DNA of 64,000 bases from Salipiger abyssi. GTDB lineage: Bacteria > Pseudomonadota > Alphaproteobacteria > Rhodobacterales > Rhodobacteraceae. The first letter of the stretch is position 1; every line of letters begins with the position of its first letter. The position numbers and the translations under genes are program-made. The stretch covers positions 62,001 to 126,000 of the forward strand of contig NZ_CP015092.1 of the NCBI RefSeq assembly GCF_001975705.1, given 5' to 3'. Positions 53,177-61,744 of the stretch are shown in pieces. The notes below the pieces were generated by a model that had not been told where the DNA came from, did no database searches, and saw nothing but the letters and a program-made list of their open reading frames with translations.

Positions 53177-53220
53177 CGGGCCAACTTGGTCAACGACCCG
53201 CAGGCTGTCATCTGATCAAA

Positions 53221-53237
53221 TTGTATCCGAATGTACC
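53221..53237. promoter_or_regulatory. Tandem TGTA box upstream of small membrane protein gene
   Basis: TTGTATCCGAATGTACC has TGTA half-sites 10 bases apart and shares TTGTATCCG with the box at 34125. A TTGACC follows at 53239-53244 and could be a -35 element. The next gene starts at 53296. Confidence 0.6.
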
Positions 53238-53295
53238 CTTGACCTTGCCTCACTGGAATGTCGCAGAAGAACACGAGCATATTCTGGAGAGCTAC

Positions 53296-53607
53296 ATGTC
53301 TGACAATCAAAGTCAAAAATCCACCGGTTCATCGAAACTGATGCAGTATGGTATGATGGCCTGTTGTGCCGTTATGTTGTTTCCAGTCGCCGCATTCTTT
53401 ATTGCAGGCGGCACGATCGCGGGTCTGTGGGGCAACGTCGGCCTTTTTGCGCCGCTCGCACTTTGTCTTGGTGCGCATGTCGTCATGCACAGGATGATGG
53501 GAAAGTCGTGTCACGGGTCAAGAGTTGAACAGGCGAACGAGGCGACTGTGGATGCAGAATTTGAAGATGGCCAAGCTCCCGAACGAGAACTGGTACGCGC
53601 CCGCTAG
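53296..53607 (+). CDS. Small membrane protein with Cys/His/Met residues (DUF2933-like plan)
   Basis: A 103-residue protein beginning MSDNQSQKSTGSS, with two hydrophobic segments containing YGMMACCAVMLFP and ALCLGAHVVMHRMMGKSCHGS. The cysteine, methionine and histidine residues at the membrane edges suggest metal binding, and the plan resembles the small protein at 25325. It has an acidic C-terminal tail. It overlaps the next small lipoprotein frame. Confidence 0.7.
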   Translation: MSDNQSQKSTGSSKLMQYGMMACCAVMLFPVAAFFIAGGTIAGLWGNVGLFAPLALCLGAHVVMHRMMGKSCHGSRVEQANEATVDAEFEDGQAPERELVRAR

Positions 53608-53830
53608 AACGCGGCTGACAATCGGAATTCCGATTGCAGGTATTCTGGCCCTCGGCGGTTGTGCCCAGTCGGCCTCGGGCAAGCTTTGCCCACTTGAGCC
53701 CCCTTCCGTGACACGGGATGCGGCACACGACGTCATGCTTCCCGTAGGATGTCGCTTGGTCGGTCAGTCTGAAGGTACTACCCACGAAATAGTCTGTGAC
53801 GACGGCCGGACCGGATGGGCTTTCGATTAA
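53567..53830 (+). CDS. Small putative lipoprotein
   Basis: An 87-residue protein with a lipoprotein signal whose lipobox is LGGC (about residues 29-32). The mature part has cysteines in GKLCPLEPP, LPVGCRLVG and HEIVCDDGRTG. The start is uncertain: ATG at 53552 or 53567, with TTG at 53525, all inside the previous gene. It is similar in size and Cys content to the lipoprotein at 13458. Function unknown. Confidence 0.6.
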   Translation: MAKLPNENWYAPARTRLTIGIPIAGILALGGCAQSASGKLCPLEPPSVTRDAAHDVMLPVGCRLVGQSEGTTHEIVCDDGRTGWAFD

Positions 53831-53887
53831 GCGCCAAACCTTGATCCTGCCTCACATTCACCTGCACAGCGACGGTCGCCCACGCCA

Positions 53888-55045
53888 CTACGGGCGCAAC
53901 CGTTCCAACGCGCTTTGCACGGCTTGACGGCGCGGGTCATCTCCCGGCACCTCCGACAACAGGATTTCAGCGTGTTCAAACGCCGCGATTGCCGGCGCGG
54001 TATCACCCAGAACCGAATAGGCATTGCCAAGCCGCATCCATCCATCAAGATCGTCAGGCTCATCTTCCAGCCGCGTGGCCAGCCGTTCGACCATCGAGCG
54101 AATGAAATCCTGTCGTTCCTCCACACTCATGTCCTGCGCGTTTTCGATGTCTTCCTGTGTCGGGCCGGACGCACTGGTCTTCGGGGCATAGTCGGCCAGC
54201 GAGATCGGAGCCTTGCCGATCTTCGCGCCAATCCGGTTGGCTTCGCCAACAAAGCTTTCCATCCACGGGAAAAACCTATCCGCATCGTCCAGCCGGGCCA
54301 CCAGCGTTTCGTGAGCCCGAGCCTCATCGCCCTTCTGCTCGAGCGAGACTGCCTTGAAAAAGGCAGCACCGGGATTGGAAGGATCCAGTTCGTACGCCCG
54401 ATCAATCGCGGTGTCCGCTTCAGGTGTCACCACACCTTGCTCTGCGTAGATCAGAACCTCGGCCAACATGGAGAAGACGGCGGAATCGGCCTCCGGTCGT
54501 TGTGCGACAACTCTATATGCATCGGCTGCATCCGCATACCGGCCCATTTTCGAATAGGTTTGCCCCAGCAGCATCCAGCCTTCCGAAGGCCCGCCTTCGG
54601 GGTCTGAACTGAGCCGGACGTACAGACGATCTGTCAATTCGGCGATTTCCGCCGCTTCCTGCCGTTCAGTGGCACGTTCGGCAAAGGCGACACCTGGGAT
54701 CTCTGGCGAGCCCATTGCGGAGTAATATCCAAAAGCGAAGACCGGCACGAACACTGCGCTCAGAACGACCATCAAGCGGCCCCCTGCCGCCGGTTTCCCA
54801 TCTGACAGAACGGACCGGCGCGACTGCACGAGGATCCGTCTCTTGATCTCCTGCTCCGCCGCCGTGGCCTCGGTGTCGGAAATGACACCGCGCTCAAGAT
54901 CCCGCCGAACCTCATCCAACTGATCCATGAGGACCGCATCCGTGGCGTCAGCCGGGACGGGTGTCCGCGACGACCGATGGCGCAGCGGCAGGCCCATGAA
55001 AAGCAGACCGACAACGGATAACAGGGCGAAAACCAACCAGATCAT
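53888..55045 (-). CDS. ccmI: Cytochrome c biogenesis protein CcmI
   Basis: A 385-residue protein: two N-terminal membrane helices around a cytoplasmic loop (DQLDEVRRDLERGVISD and EAEIKRR-like repeat), then a periplasmic TPR domain (SEGWMLLGQTYSKMGRYADAADAY, DLDGWMRLGNAYSVLGD in part). CcmI binds the C-terminus of apocytochrome c and passes it to CcmFH. It overlaps ccmH by four bases. The set here is ccmF-G-H-I in order. Confidence 0.92.
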   Translation of the reverse strand: MIWLVFALLSVVGLLFMGLPLRHRSSRTPVPADATDAVLMDQLDEVRRDLERGVISDTEATAAEQEIKRRILVQSRRSVLSDGKPAAGGRLMVVLSAVFVPVFAFGYYSAMGSPEIPGVAFAERATERQEAAEIAELTDRLYVRLSSDPEGGPSEGWMLLGQTYSKMGRYADAADAYRVVAQRPEADSAVFSMLAEVLIYAEQGVVTPEADTAIDRAYELDPSNPGAAFFKAVSLEQKGDEARAHETLVARLDDADRFFPWMESFVGEANRIGAKIGKAPISLADYAPKTSASGPTQEDIENAQDMSVEERQDFIRSMVERLATRLEDEPDDLDGWMRLGNAYSVLGDTAPAIAAFEHAEILLSEVPGDDPRRQAVQSALERLRP

Positions 55046-55512
55046 GAACCGTCCTTTGAAGCGTTCTCTTCAATGAAACGCGCAATTTCCGCTTTTTCGT
55101 CATCGGAAAATCCCGTTGCGGCAGCCCTGCGCCGGCTTCTCGAAATGACGGTCCAGCCGACAAGCAGCGAAACAAGCGCAAACACGAAGGGCGCCATCCA
55201 GAGCGCGAGAGTGGCGCGATTCAGGGGCGGGCGCATCAGGACATAATCGCCATACCGGGCGTGGATGTACGCGATGACCTCCTTGTCGCTGTCACCGGCA
55301 ACAAGCCTTTCGCGCACCAGTATGCGCAGGTCCCGCGCAACCCCGGCGTTGGAGCTGTCGATGTCCTGATTCTGGCAGACAACGCAGCGCAGTTCCCGTG
55401 ATATTTCACGGGCGCGTTGCTCCAGTACAGGATCCTGCAACATCTCGTCTGGCTCGACCGCCAAGGCCGTCACCGGAAGCAGCAGGAGGAAAGCAAATGC
55501 GATATATCTCAT
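55042..55512 (-). CDS. ccmH: Cytochrome c biogenesis protein CcmH
   Basis: A 156-residue protein with a signal peptide, the redox motif ELRCVVCQNQDIDSSNA and a C-terminal membrane helix (WMAPFVFALVSLLVGW). CcmH reduces apocytochrome c heme-binding cysteines together with CcmG. Overlaps ccmG and ccmI by four bases each. Confidence 0.94.
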   Translation of the reverse strand: MRYIAFAFLLLLPVTALAVEPDEMLQDPVLEQRAREISRELRCVVCQNQDIDSSNAGVARDLRILVRERLVAGDSDKEVIAYIHARYGDYVLMRPPLNRATLALWMAPFVFALVSLLVGWTVISRSRRRAAATGFSDDEKAEIARFIEENASKDGS

Positions 55513-56075
55513 CCGTTCTGGCCCCTTGCTAACGCGCCAGCCTGGATCAATGCTTCCCTGAATGTGGAAATCGCCGTTTCGCCCACGACGGGGCCGACAT
55601 ATCTGAACAACACCGTCCCGTCAGAGCCGACAATGAATGTTTCAGGTACGCCCGAAAGGCCCCATTCAATCCCCACTCTGCCGCTCAGATCAGACCCGAT
55701 CCTTTCGTAGGGATTGCCAAGCTCAGCAAGCCATTTAGTCGCATCCTCCGGCTTGTCCTTGTAATTGATCCCGAACAACGTCAGCCCGTCCTTTTCGACC
55801 ATCTGGGTCAGAACCCCGTGTTCGGCCCGGCAGGGCACGCACCACGAGGCAAACACGTTCACGATGACCGGTCGCGGGTTCCCGACCAGATCGGCGCGGG
55901 AAAGCCCTGGCGTCTCCAACCCGTCGACAGCGGCCAGATCGAATTCGGGTGCCGGCTGCGAGATCAGAACCGAAGGAATGTTGTTCGGGTCCCGGTCCGG
56001 GTTCAAGCCCCACAGAAAAAACCCCCCGAAAATGGCCGCGATTGCCAGCGGAATGAATGCCAGTATACGTCCCAT
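55509..56075 (-). CDS. ccmG: CcmG/DsbE thiol-disulfide reductase, copy 2
   Basis: A 188-residue membrane-anchored thioredoxin-like protein with active site FASWCVPCRAEHG and the CcmG segments SQPAPEFDLAAVDG and FGINYKDKPEDA. It supplies electrons for heme attachment. It is two bases after ccmF and overlaps ccmH. A paralogue is at 26122 in the first copper operon. Confidence 0.94.
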   Translation of the reverse strand: MGRILAFIPLAIAAIFGGFFLWGLNPDRDPNNIPSVLISQPAPEFDLAAVDGLETPGLSRADLVGNPRPVIVNVFASWCVPCRAEHGVLTQMVEKDGLTLFGINYKDKPEDATKWLAELGNPYERIGSDLSGRVGIEWGLSGVPETFIVGSDGTVLFRYVGPVVGETAISTFREALIQAGALARGQNG

Positions 56076-56077
56076 GC

Positions 56078-58078
56078 CTACTCCGCAGGAAGTGCTGCGG
56101 GCGCTTTCGCCTTGCGACGGGGTGCCCCGACGCGCAACCGCCGGTCAGACAGCGAAAGACCCCCACCAAGCACAAGCATCGCCGATCCGATCCAGATAAA
56201 GTTGACCAGAGGTTCATACAGGATGCGCAGGGTCCAAGCCCCTTGCGTGCTCTCGTCCTCGGCGGCCGGATTTGCGATGGACGCATAGAGATCACCGGCC
56301 ATTGTCGATCTGATGGCGCTCTCTGTGGTGGTGGTTTGCGCGACCGGATAGGTACGCCGCTCCGGGAAGAGATCGGTGACATAGTTCCCCTCCCGGGCCA
56401 CACGAAGCGTGCCACGATCCGCGAAGTAATTTGGCCCACGCACACGTTCGGCCCCCTCAAAGGTGACATCGAACCCACCAATGCTGACCTCTGTACCGGG
56501 CCGGACAAAGATGATTTCCTCGGATTTCCAGACCGTCGAGCCGATAAATCCGAACATCGCCATCGCGAGCCCCGCATGAGCCAGTGTCATCCCATGAGAG
56601 GATCTGGGCAGGTTGCGTGCACGGCGCACCGATTCCGGGAACGGTGCCTCAAACAGCTTTATGCGCATCGCCCATTCCCGCAGGGTTGAGAAAAACAGCC
56701 AGAATGCAAGCATCAGCGACAGATACCCCAACACCGGACCGCCCTCGGCGAGATACCAGGTCACCAATGTCGCGAGCACGGCCAGAACGACCACGAAACG
56801 CAACCGCTGCAGAACGCCCGCCAGATCGGCACGTTTCCAGGACAGGTAAGGCCCCAGCCCCATCGCAAAGACGAGCGGCAGCATCACGGGAATAAAGGAC
56901 GCATTGAAGAAGGGCGGCCCCACCGACAGTTTTTCACCGCCCGTCGCGGCTTCGTAGAAGAGCGGGTACAAGGTGCCGAACAGCACAATGCCGGTGGCCG
57001 TGGCCAGCAGCAGGTTGTTCACCAATAGCCCCGCTTCCCGGCTGATCGGCTTAAACAGGCCGCCGGGCTCCATTGTCGGCGCGCGCCAGGCAAACAGAGC
57101 AAGGGAACCGCCGATCGAAACGGCCAGCAATCCAAGGATATAAAGTCCCCTTTCCGGGTCGACCGCGAATGCATGCACAGAGGTCAGCAGGCCCGATCGG
57201 ACAATGAACGTGCCCAAGAGCGATAGGGAAAAAGTCAGGATCGCCAGAAGGATTGTCCAGCTTTTGAACGCATCCCGTTTCTCCGTCACGATTGCGGAAT
57301 GCAGCAGTGCCGTGCCCATCAGCCATGGCATGAAACTGACGTTCTCAACGGGGTCCCAGAACCACCAGCCGCCCCAGCCAAGCTCATAATAGGCCCACCA
57401 GGATCCCAGCGCGATGCCTGCGGTCAGGCTCATCCAGGCAGCCAGCGTCCACGGACGTACCCACCGTGCCCAGGCCGCGTCCACCCGCCCTTCGATCAGG
57501 GCGGCAACCGCGAACGAAAAGACAATCGAGAACCCGACATACCCGAAGTAGAGAAGCGGCGGGTGCATGGCGAGACCGACATCCTGCAATAATGGGTTGA
57601 GGTCCTGACCGTCGTCTGGCGGAGGGAAAACGCGGTCGAAGGGATTGGACGTCAGCAGCATGAAAGTCAGGAAACCGACACTGATCCAGGCCTGCACCGA
57701 CAGCGTTCTTGCCTTCAGCGACAGAGGAATGTTCGATCCGAAGAGGGCGACCGCCGCACCAAACACCGTCAGGATAAGGGTCCACAGCAACAGGGATCCT
57801 TCGTGACTGCCCCAGGTGCCTGCCACCTTGAACAGCATCGGTTTGAGTGAATTGGAATTCTCCACCACGTTCTTGACCGTGAAGTCGCTTGTGACGAAGG
57901 CTTGCATCAGCGCCAGAAACGCGATGCCGACAAAGAAAACCTGACCGAACGAGGACCATCTGGCAGACTGCATCCACAGGATGTTTCCGCGCCCCGCACC
58001 GAGGAAGGGCAGCACACTTTGAACAAGCGCCATGGCCAAGGCCAGTGCCAGCGCGAAATGACCGATTTCAGGTGTCAA
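56078..58078 (-). CDS. ccmF: Cytochrome c heme lyase subunit CcmF
   Basis: A polytopic protein of the heme-handling family. The tryptophan-rich heme domain is present (GSWWAYYELGWGGWWFWDPV), with flanking histidines in helices. The start at 58078 (TTG, beginning LTPEIGHFAL) matches the usual CcmF N-terminus and has GAGG nine bases upstream, giving 666 residues; the frame is open to 58189 and a 37-residue polar extension there would be atypical. With ccmG, ccmH and ccmI it forms a heme lyase set, but ccmABCDE are not in the window. Confidence 0.92.
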   Translation of the reverse strand: MTPEIGHFALALALAMALVQSVLPFLGAGRGNILWMQSARWSSFGQVFFVGIAFLALMQAFVTSDFTVKNVVENSNSLKPMLFKVAGTWGSHEGSLLLWTLILTVFGAAVALFGSNIPLSLKARTLSVQAWISVGFLTFMLLTSNPFDRVFPPPDDGQDLNPLLQDVGLAMHPPLLYFGYVGFSIVFSFAVAALIEGRVDAAWARWVRPWTLAAWMSLTAGIALGSWWAYYELGWGGWWFWDPVENVSFMPWLMGTALLHSAIVTEKRDAFKSWTILLAILTFSLSLLGTFIVRSGLLTSVHAFAVDPERGLYILGLLAVSIGGSLALFAWRAPTMEPGGLFKPISREAGLLVNNLLLATATGIVLFGTLYPLFYEAATGGEKLSVGPPFFNASFIPVMLPLVFAMGLGPYLSWKRADLAGVLQRLRFVVVLAVLATLVTWYLAEGGPVLGYLSLMLAFWLFFSTLREWAMRIKLFEAPFPESVRRARNLPRSSHGMTLAHAGLAMAMFGFIGSTVWKSEEIIFVRPGTEVSIGGFDVTFEGAERVRGPNYFADRGTLRVAREGNYVTDLFPERRTYPVAQTTTTESAIRSTMAGDLYASIANPAAEDESTQGAWTLRILYEPLVNFIWIGSAMLVLGGGLSLSDRRLRVGAPRRKAKAPAALPAE

Positions 58079-58267
58079 AGGATCATCAGCCTCTTCAATG
58101 AATTCACTGGATCGACGTCTGTCTAGCAAATCGTCCGGCGAACTGTGAGTGGTTGCTTTGTCACCGTTTGTAACAGGATGCTGTGACAAATGATTACAAA
58201 ACGGCCCGCGCTTGGCCTTTAATCAAAGCGCTATAACGCCAATGTATCTAGGGTAAGTCTGAAAGGA

Positions 58268-58819
58268 ATGAGAAATGAAAAACAAGAAATTATTGCGCTT
58301 GGCGTGGTGATCGCGGTTGGCATGGCGCAAACAGCATTTGCGGAATCCGACGGGGCTGCCGACAGCAAGCCTGACAGCGGGAATATGTCCGGCATGGCGA
58401 TGGGCGATGGCGACAATCAGATGGGCATGATGGGCGGGGACATGATGCCGATGATGCGAAAAATGATGAAGATGCATGCCGCTATGATGGGTGGCCAGGG
58501 CAACATGATGGGAATGATGGATCGGGACATGATGTCGACAATGATGTCCGGTGGACAGCCTCATGAAATGGCCGCGCAGATGTCCGAAAAAATGCGGGAG
58601 TTCGATGCGAATTCCGATGGAGCGTTGACACTTGACGAGTTCGAAGCCTTGCATATGGACGCAATGCGCGCGCGCATGGTAGATCGCTTTCAGCATCTCG
58701 ATGCGGACGGTAACGGCCAGATCTCTCAGGACGAGATGGAAGATGCCGGTACACGGATGAGCAAAATGAACGGTACTTCCACCGGAACGGACATGGAAGG
58801 TCATCATGACAGCGAATAA
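58268..58819 (+). CDS. Exported Met-rich EF-hand protein
   Basis: A 183-residue protein with a signal peptide (cleavage after AFA), a methionine-rich stretch (MSGMAMGDGDNQMGMMGG and DMMPMMRKMMKMHAAMMGG) and two EF-hand loops, DANSDGALTLDE and DADGNGQISQDE, each with the canonical Asp/Glu ligands. It would bind Cu(I) through Met and Ca(II) through the EF hands, an uncommon combination. The C-terminus ends EGHHDSE. It leads a plus-strand group with rhodanese and a CueO-like oxidase. Confidence 0.85.
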   Translation: MRNEKQEIIALGVVIAVGMAQTAFAESDGAADSKPDSGNMSGMAMGDGDNQMGMMGGDMMPMMRKMMKMHAAMMGGQGNMMGMMDRDMMSTMMSGGQPHEMAAQMSEKMREFDANSDGALTLDEFEALHMDAMRARMVDRFQHLDADGNGQISQDEMEDAGTRMSKMNGTSTGTDMEGHHDSE

Positions 58820-58858
58820 GGGTCAAGCCTGCGGCACTCAGCTTGATGGGGGCAAATT

Positions 58859-59326
58859 ATGGCCTTCTTTCTGACGCGCCGCGGCGCAAGCCTTGCGATG
58901 TTGGCCAGTTCCGTTGCACCTTTCTCGGCTGTCGCCCAGACCGCCGAGGTCTGGTCGGCGGACATGGCAGCAGATGCGCTGCAACAGGACCTGATCCGGA
59001 TGATCGACGTTCGGTCGCGACCGGAATGGACCGACACCGGCGTTGCCGACGGTACCTGGCCCATCAGCCTGCATGAGGACCGTTTCGCCGAGCGGCTTTT
59101 TGCCGCCCGGGAACGGGCCGAAGGGCGGCCTGTCGCGCTCATCTGTGCGACAGGCGGGCGGTCTGGCCGCGTCATGCGAAGTCTTCGGCAGGCTGGCTAC
59201 AGCGGCTTTCTTGACGTATCCGAAGGCATGCTCGGTTCTGCCGCCGGACCGGGCTGGATCGCGGGCGGTTATCCGGTCGTCAGTGTCGATATGGCTCTGG
59301 CGGCGCTGCCAGAGGAATTGAGTTGA
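58859..59326 (+). CDS. Exported rhodanese-like protein
   Basis: A 155-residue protein with an RR-containing signal (TRRGASLAMLASSVAPFSAVAQ) and a rhodanese domain: MIDVRSRPEWTDTG and the active-site loop LICATGGRSGRV with the catalytic Cys. Rhodanese domains transfer sulfane sulfur or hold a thiol. In a copper cluster it may bind Cu(I) or supply sulfur. It lies one base from the oxidase start. Confidence 0.85.
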   Translation: MAFFLTRRGASLAMLASSVAPFSAVAQTAEVWSADMAADALQQDLIRMIDVRSRPEWTDTGVADGTWPISLHEDRFAERLFAARERAEGRPVALICATGGRSGRVMRSLRQAGYSGFLDVSEGMLGSAAGPGWIAGGYPVVSVDMALAALPEELS

Positions 59327-59327
59327 A

Positions 59328-60779
59328 GTGAAACTGTTGAACCGTCGAGAACTGTTGGGCCATGCCGCAGGCTTTGGGGCTGCATTTGCCCTGCCATCGG
59401 CTGCATTCGCGGCATCGGACAAGAGGCTCGCGTATCCTCCCCTTCTCGATGCGACGACATCCCGGCTTTTTCAGCTGGAAGCCCGCACGGGCGAGACCCG
59501 TTTTGACGACGGTGCCGCCAGCGAAACGTTCGGCTACAACCAGGGATACCTTGGCCCGACGATCCGGGTGCAGGCCGGGGTCGAGACACGGGCAGAGGTG
59601 CACAACACGCTTGGCGAGCCGATGTCGGCGCATTGGCACGGGTTGGTTGTTGCCGGTGAGTTCGATGGCGGACCACATCAGGCCATCGCACCGGGAGACA
59701 CCTGGAAGCCGGTGCTGGACCTTGACCAGCCCCCGGCAACGGCCTGGTATCACAGCCACATTCACGGCGCGACGGCACGGCAGGTCATGCTGGGGCTGGC
59801 GGGTGTTCTGCAGGTGACGGATGACGCGGATGACGCCCGTGGATTGCCATCCGCCTACGGGGTCGATGATCTGACCCTTGTATTGCAGGACCGTCAGTTC
59901 AACTGGCGCGGACGCCTGAAATACGATCCCGGCATGCACCAGTCCATGAACGGGTTTCAGGGCGACACAATGGTTGTGAACGGTCAAATCGGCGCGTCGG
60001 CAGCGGTTCCGAAGGGGATCGTGCGGTGCCGTGTCGTCAACGGCTCGAATGCGCGGGTTTACCGCCTGTCCATGTCTGACAGCCGGTCGCTTCATCTCAT
60101 CGCGACAGATGCCGGATTTCTGGATCGACCGATTGCGCTGAACCGCCTGACCCTTGCACCAGGAGAGCGCGCAGAAGTGCTTGTGGATTTCACAAGCGGG
60201 CGGGACAGTGTTTTGAAGTCCGACGATATCATTAATTCGGCCATGGGCGGAATGATGGGCGGCGGCGGTTCCGGCAGTCCATTCACCGTGCTGCCTTTCG
60301 CTGTCGACACAACCCTTCCGGTTCGCATCGACGCCCTGCCCGGCTCTCTGGACGGGCAGTTGCCTGATCTTGCGGTCAAGGACGCGCCAGTCCGACGTCT
60401 GTCACTGGATATGTCGATGGGCATGGGGATGATGTTCTCGCGGTCCGGTAACCGATTTTCGATCAACGGCGCGTCATACGATTCGGGAACGCTCAATTTT
60501 TCCACCAAACTCAACAGCATCGAGCGTTGGATTGTGCGTGGGGCCATGATGATGCACCCGTTCCATGTTCACGGCGTCCGGTTTCAGGTCCTGTCGGAAA
60601 ACGGTACGGCACCGCGTGCAGAGAACAGGGGTTGGAAGGATACGGTACTGGTGGATGGTGAAGTGGAGCTTGCGATGAAATTCGAAAAACCTGCCTCAGC
60701 GGCTGCGCCCTACATGTATCACTGCCACATTCTGGAACACGAAGACGGCGGCATGATGGGGCAATTCAGTGTTGCTTAG
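59328..60779 (+). CDS. Multicopper oxidase, CueO-like, copy 3
   Basis: A 483-residue exported oxidase with signal NRRELLGHAAGFGAAFAL and copper-ligand blocks HWHGLVVAG, YHSHIHG, HPFHVHG and YHCHILEHEDGGMMG; the last matches the CueO/SufI-type end. Met-rich stretches (AMGGMMGGGG and LDMSMGMGMMFSR) lie near the T1 site, as in CueO, where they bind Cu(I). GTG start. It differs from copies 1 and 2 in order of blocks and represents a different subfamily. Confidence 0.93.
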   Translation: MKLLNRRELLGHAAGFGAAFALPSAAFAASDKRLAYPPLLDATTSRLFQLEARTGETRFDDGAASETFGYNQGYLGPTIRVQAGVETRAEVHNTLGEPMSAHWHGLVVAGEFDGGPHQAIAPGDTWKPVLDLDQPPATAWYHSHIHGATARQVMLGLAGVLQVTDDADDARGLPSAYGVDDLTLVLQDRQFNWRGRLKYDPGMHQSMNGFQGDTMVVNGQIGASAAVPKGIVRCRVVNGSNARVYRLSMSDSRSLHLIATDAGFLDRPIALNRLTLAPGERAEVLVDFTSGRDSVLKSDDIINSAMGGMMGGGGSGSPFTVLPFAVDTTLPVRIDALPGSLDGQLPDLAVKDAPVRRLSLDMSMGMGMMFSRSGNRFSINGASYDSGTLNFSTKLNSIERWIVRGAMMMHPFHVHGVRFQVLSENGTAPRAENRGWKDTVLVDGEVELAMKFEKPASAAAPYMYHCHILEHEDGGMMGQFSVA

Positions 60780-60849
60780 CGCAGAAATCCCTTTACCCTC
60801 CGCTGACAGGAACCTTTAGGGGAATCCTATTCCTCGATAGAGGTTTGAG

Positions 60850-60993
60850 ATGAAAACCGAATTGCACATCAAGCGGCTGACCCTCGCCGGCGGGCTGTTG
60901 ATCGTCATCTCTGCGCCTATGCATTTCATCTTGCCCGAGCAAAGGCCAATTGTCTTCGCAGCTCTCTTTCTTTTGGTGCTCCATGCCGCTTAG
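60850..60993 (+). CDS. Small membrane protein
   Basis: A 47-residue protein starting MKTELHIKRLTLAGG with two hydrophobic segments (LLIVISAPMHFILP and VFAALFLLVLHAA). The TAG stop overlaps the start region of the VTT gene by 11 bases, indicating translational coupling. No known family; too short for most gene callers. Confidence 0.6.
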   Translation: MKTELHIKRLTLAGGLLIVISAPMHFILPEQRPIVFAALFLLVLHAA

Positions 60994-61657
60994 CAAACCG
61001 CGCCTGCATCGGGTTGGGCTATGGTTGGTGGTTGCGCTTGGCGTACTTTTGATAGCCATATGGGCAATGGGATATGGCCCGGCGATAGCCCGCGAGACTA
61101 TCGAGGTCTGGATAGAGCGGGCCGGCGCTTTGGGACCGTTGCTCATCATCGTGCTCATGATGGTTTCGATCGTGGCAAGCCCCATTCCAAGTGCACCGGT
61201 CGCACTGGTGGCAGGCGCGGCGTATGGTCATGTTGCCGGAGCTGTCTATGTCGCCATCGGGTCGGAACTGGGTGCACTCGTGGCATTCATCATCGCCCGC
61301 TATATCGGGCGCGACCACGTTGAGCGCTGGCTTGGGGATAAGGCCGGTTTCGGGTTATTGGGCTCTCAAAATCTGTTGATGTTGACGGTGTTCGCGTCTC
61401 GCCTCTTGCCCTTCATCTCGTTTGACGCAATGAGCTACGCTGCCGGTCTCAGCCGCCTGCGCCTTTGGCGGTTCCTGATCGCAACTCTGGCAGGCATTCT
61501 TCCAGCCAGTTTCCTGCTCGCGCATTTCGGAGCAGAGGCCATGTCGGGAGATTTCGGCACTGCTGAGTGGATCATCATCGGTCTTGGATTGATGACTGCC
61601 GCACCGTTGCTGGTCGCAGCGCTCTGGCGAACAAATCGGTCAACCAACGCTTCCTAA
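60983..61657 (+). CDS. TVP38/TMEM64 (VTT/DedA-like) membrane protein
   Basis: A 224-residue inner-membrane protein with about six helices and the SNARE-associated/VTT domain motifs: ASPIPSAPVALVAGAAYG, GSELGALVAFIIARYIGRD and FASRLLPFISFDAMSYAAG. Related proteins (TVP38, MerE-like TMEM64, DedA) have roles in lipid flipping, selenite or metal transport. The ATG at 60983 is taken in preference to the longer frame from 60950, because it is coupled to the small upstream gene. Confidence 0.85.
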   Translation: MPLSKPRLHRVGLWLVVALGVLLIAIWAMGYGPAIARETIEVWIERAGALGPLLIIVLMMVSIVASPIPSAPVALVAGAAYGHVAGAVYVAIGSELGALVAFIIARYIGRDHVERWLGDKAGFGLLGSQNLLMLTVFASRLLPFISFDAMSYAAGLSRLRLWRFLIATLAGILPASFLLAHFGAEAMSGDFGTAEWIIIGLGLMTAAPLLVAALWRTNRSTNAS

Positions 61658-61744
61658 GTCTGAGTATGTCAGCAAAAATGAAAACCGTGATTGCCTACTT
61701 TACCATTGACCTTCCCCCACAGGAAGCTGCGACCGTGAATCGCT

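Noticed and set aside
58079..58189. 37-residue N-terminal extension of CcmF
   Set aside because: Polar and unlike the family; a TTG at 58078 with a GAGG site gives the expected N-terminus, though the longer form cannot be excluded.
61706..61736. CueR box before the Rieske gene
   Set aside because: TTGACCTTCC is present, but the centre is six bases and the -10 position reads GACCGT; kept only as a remark.
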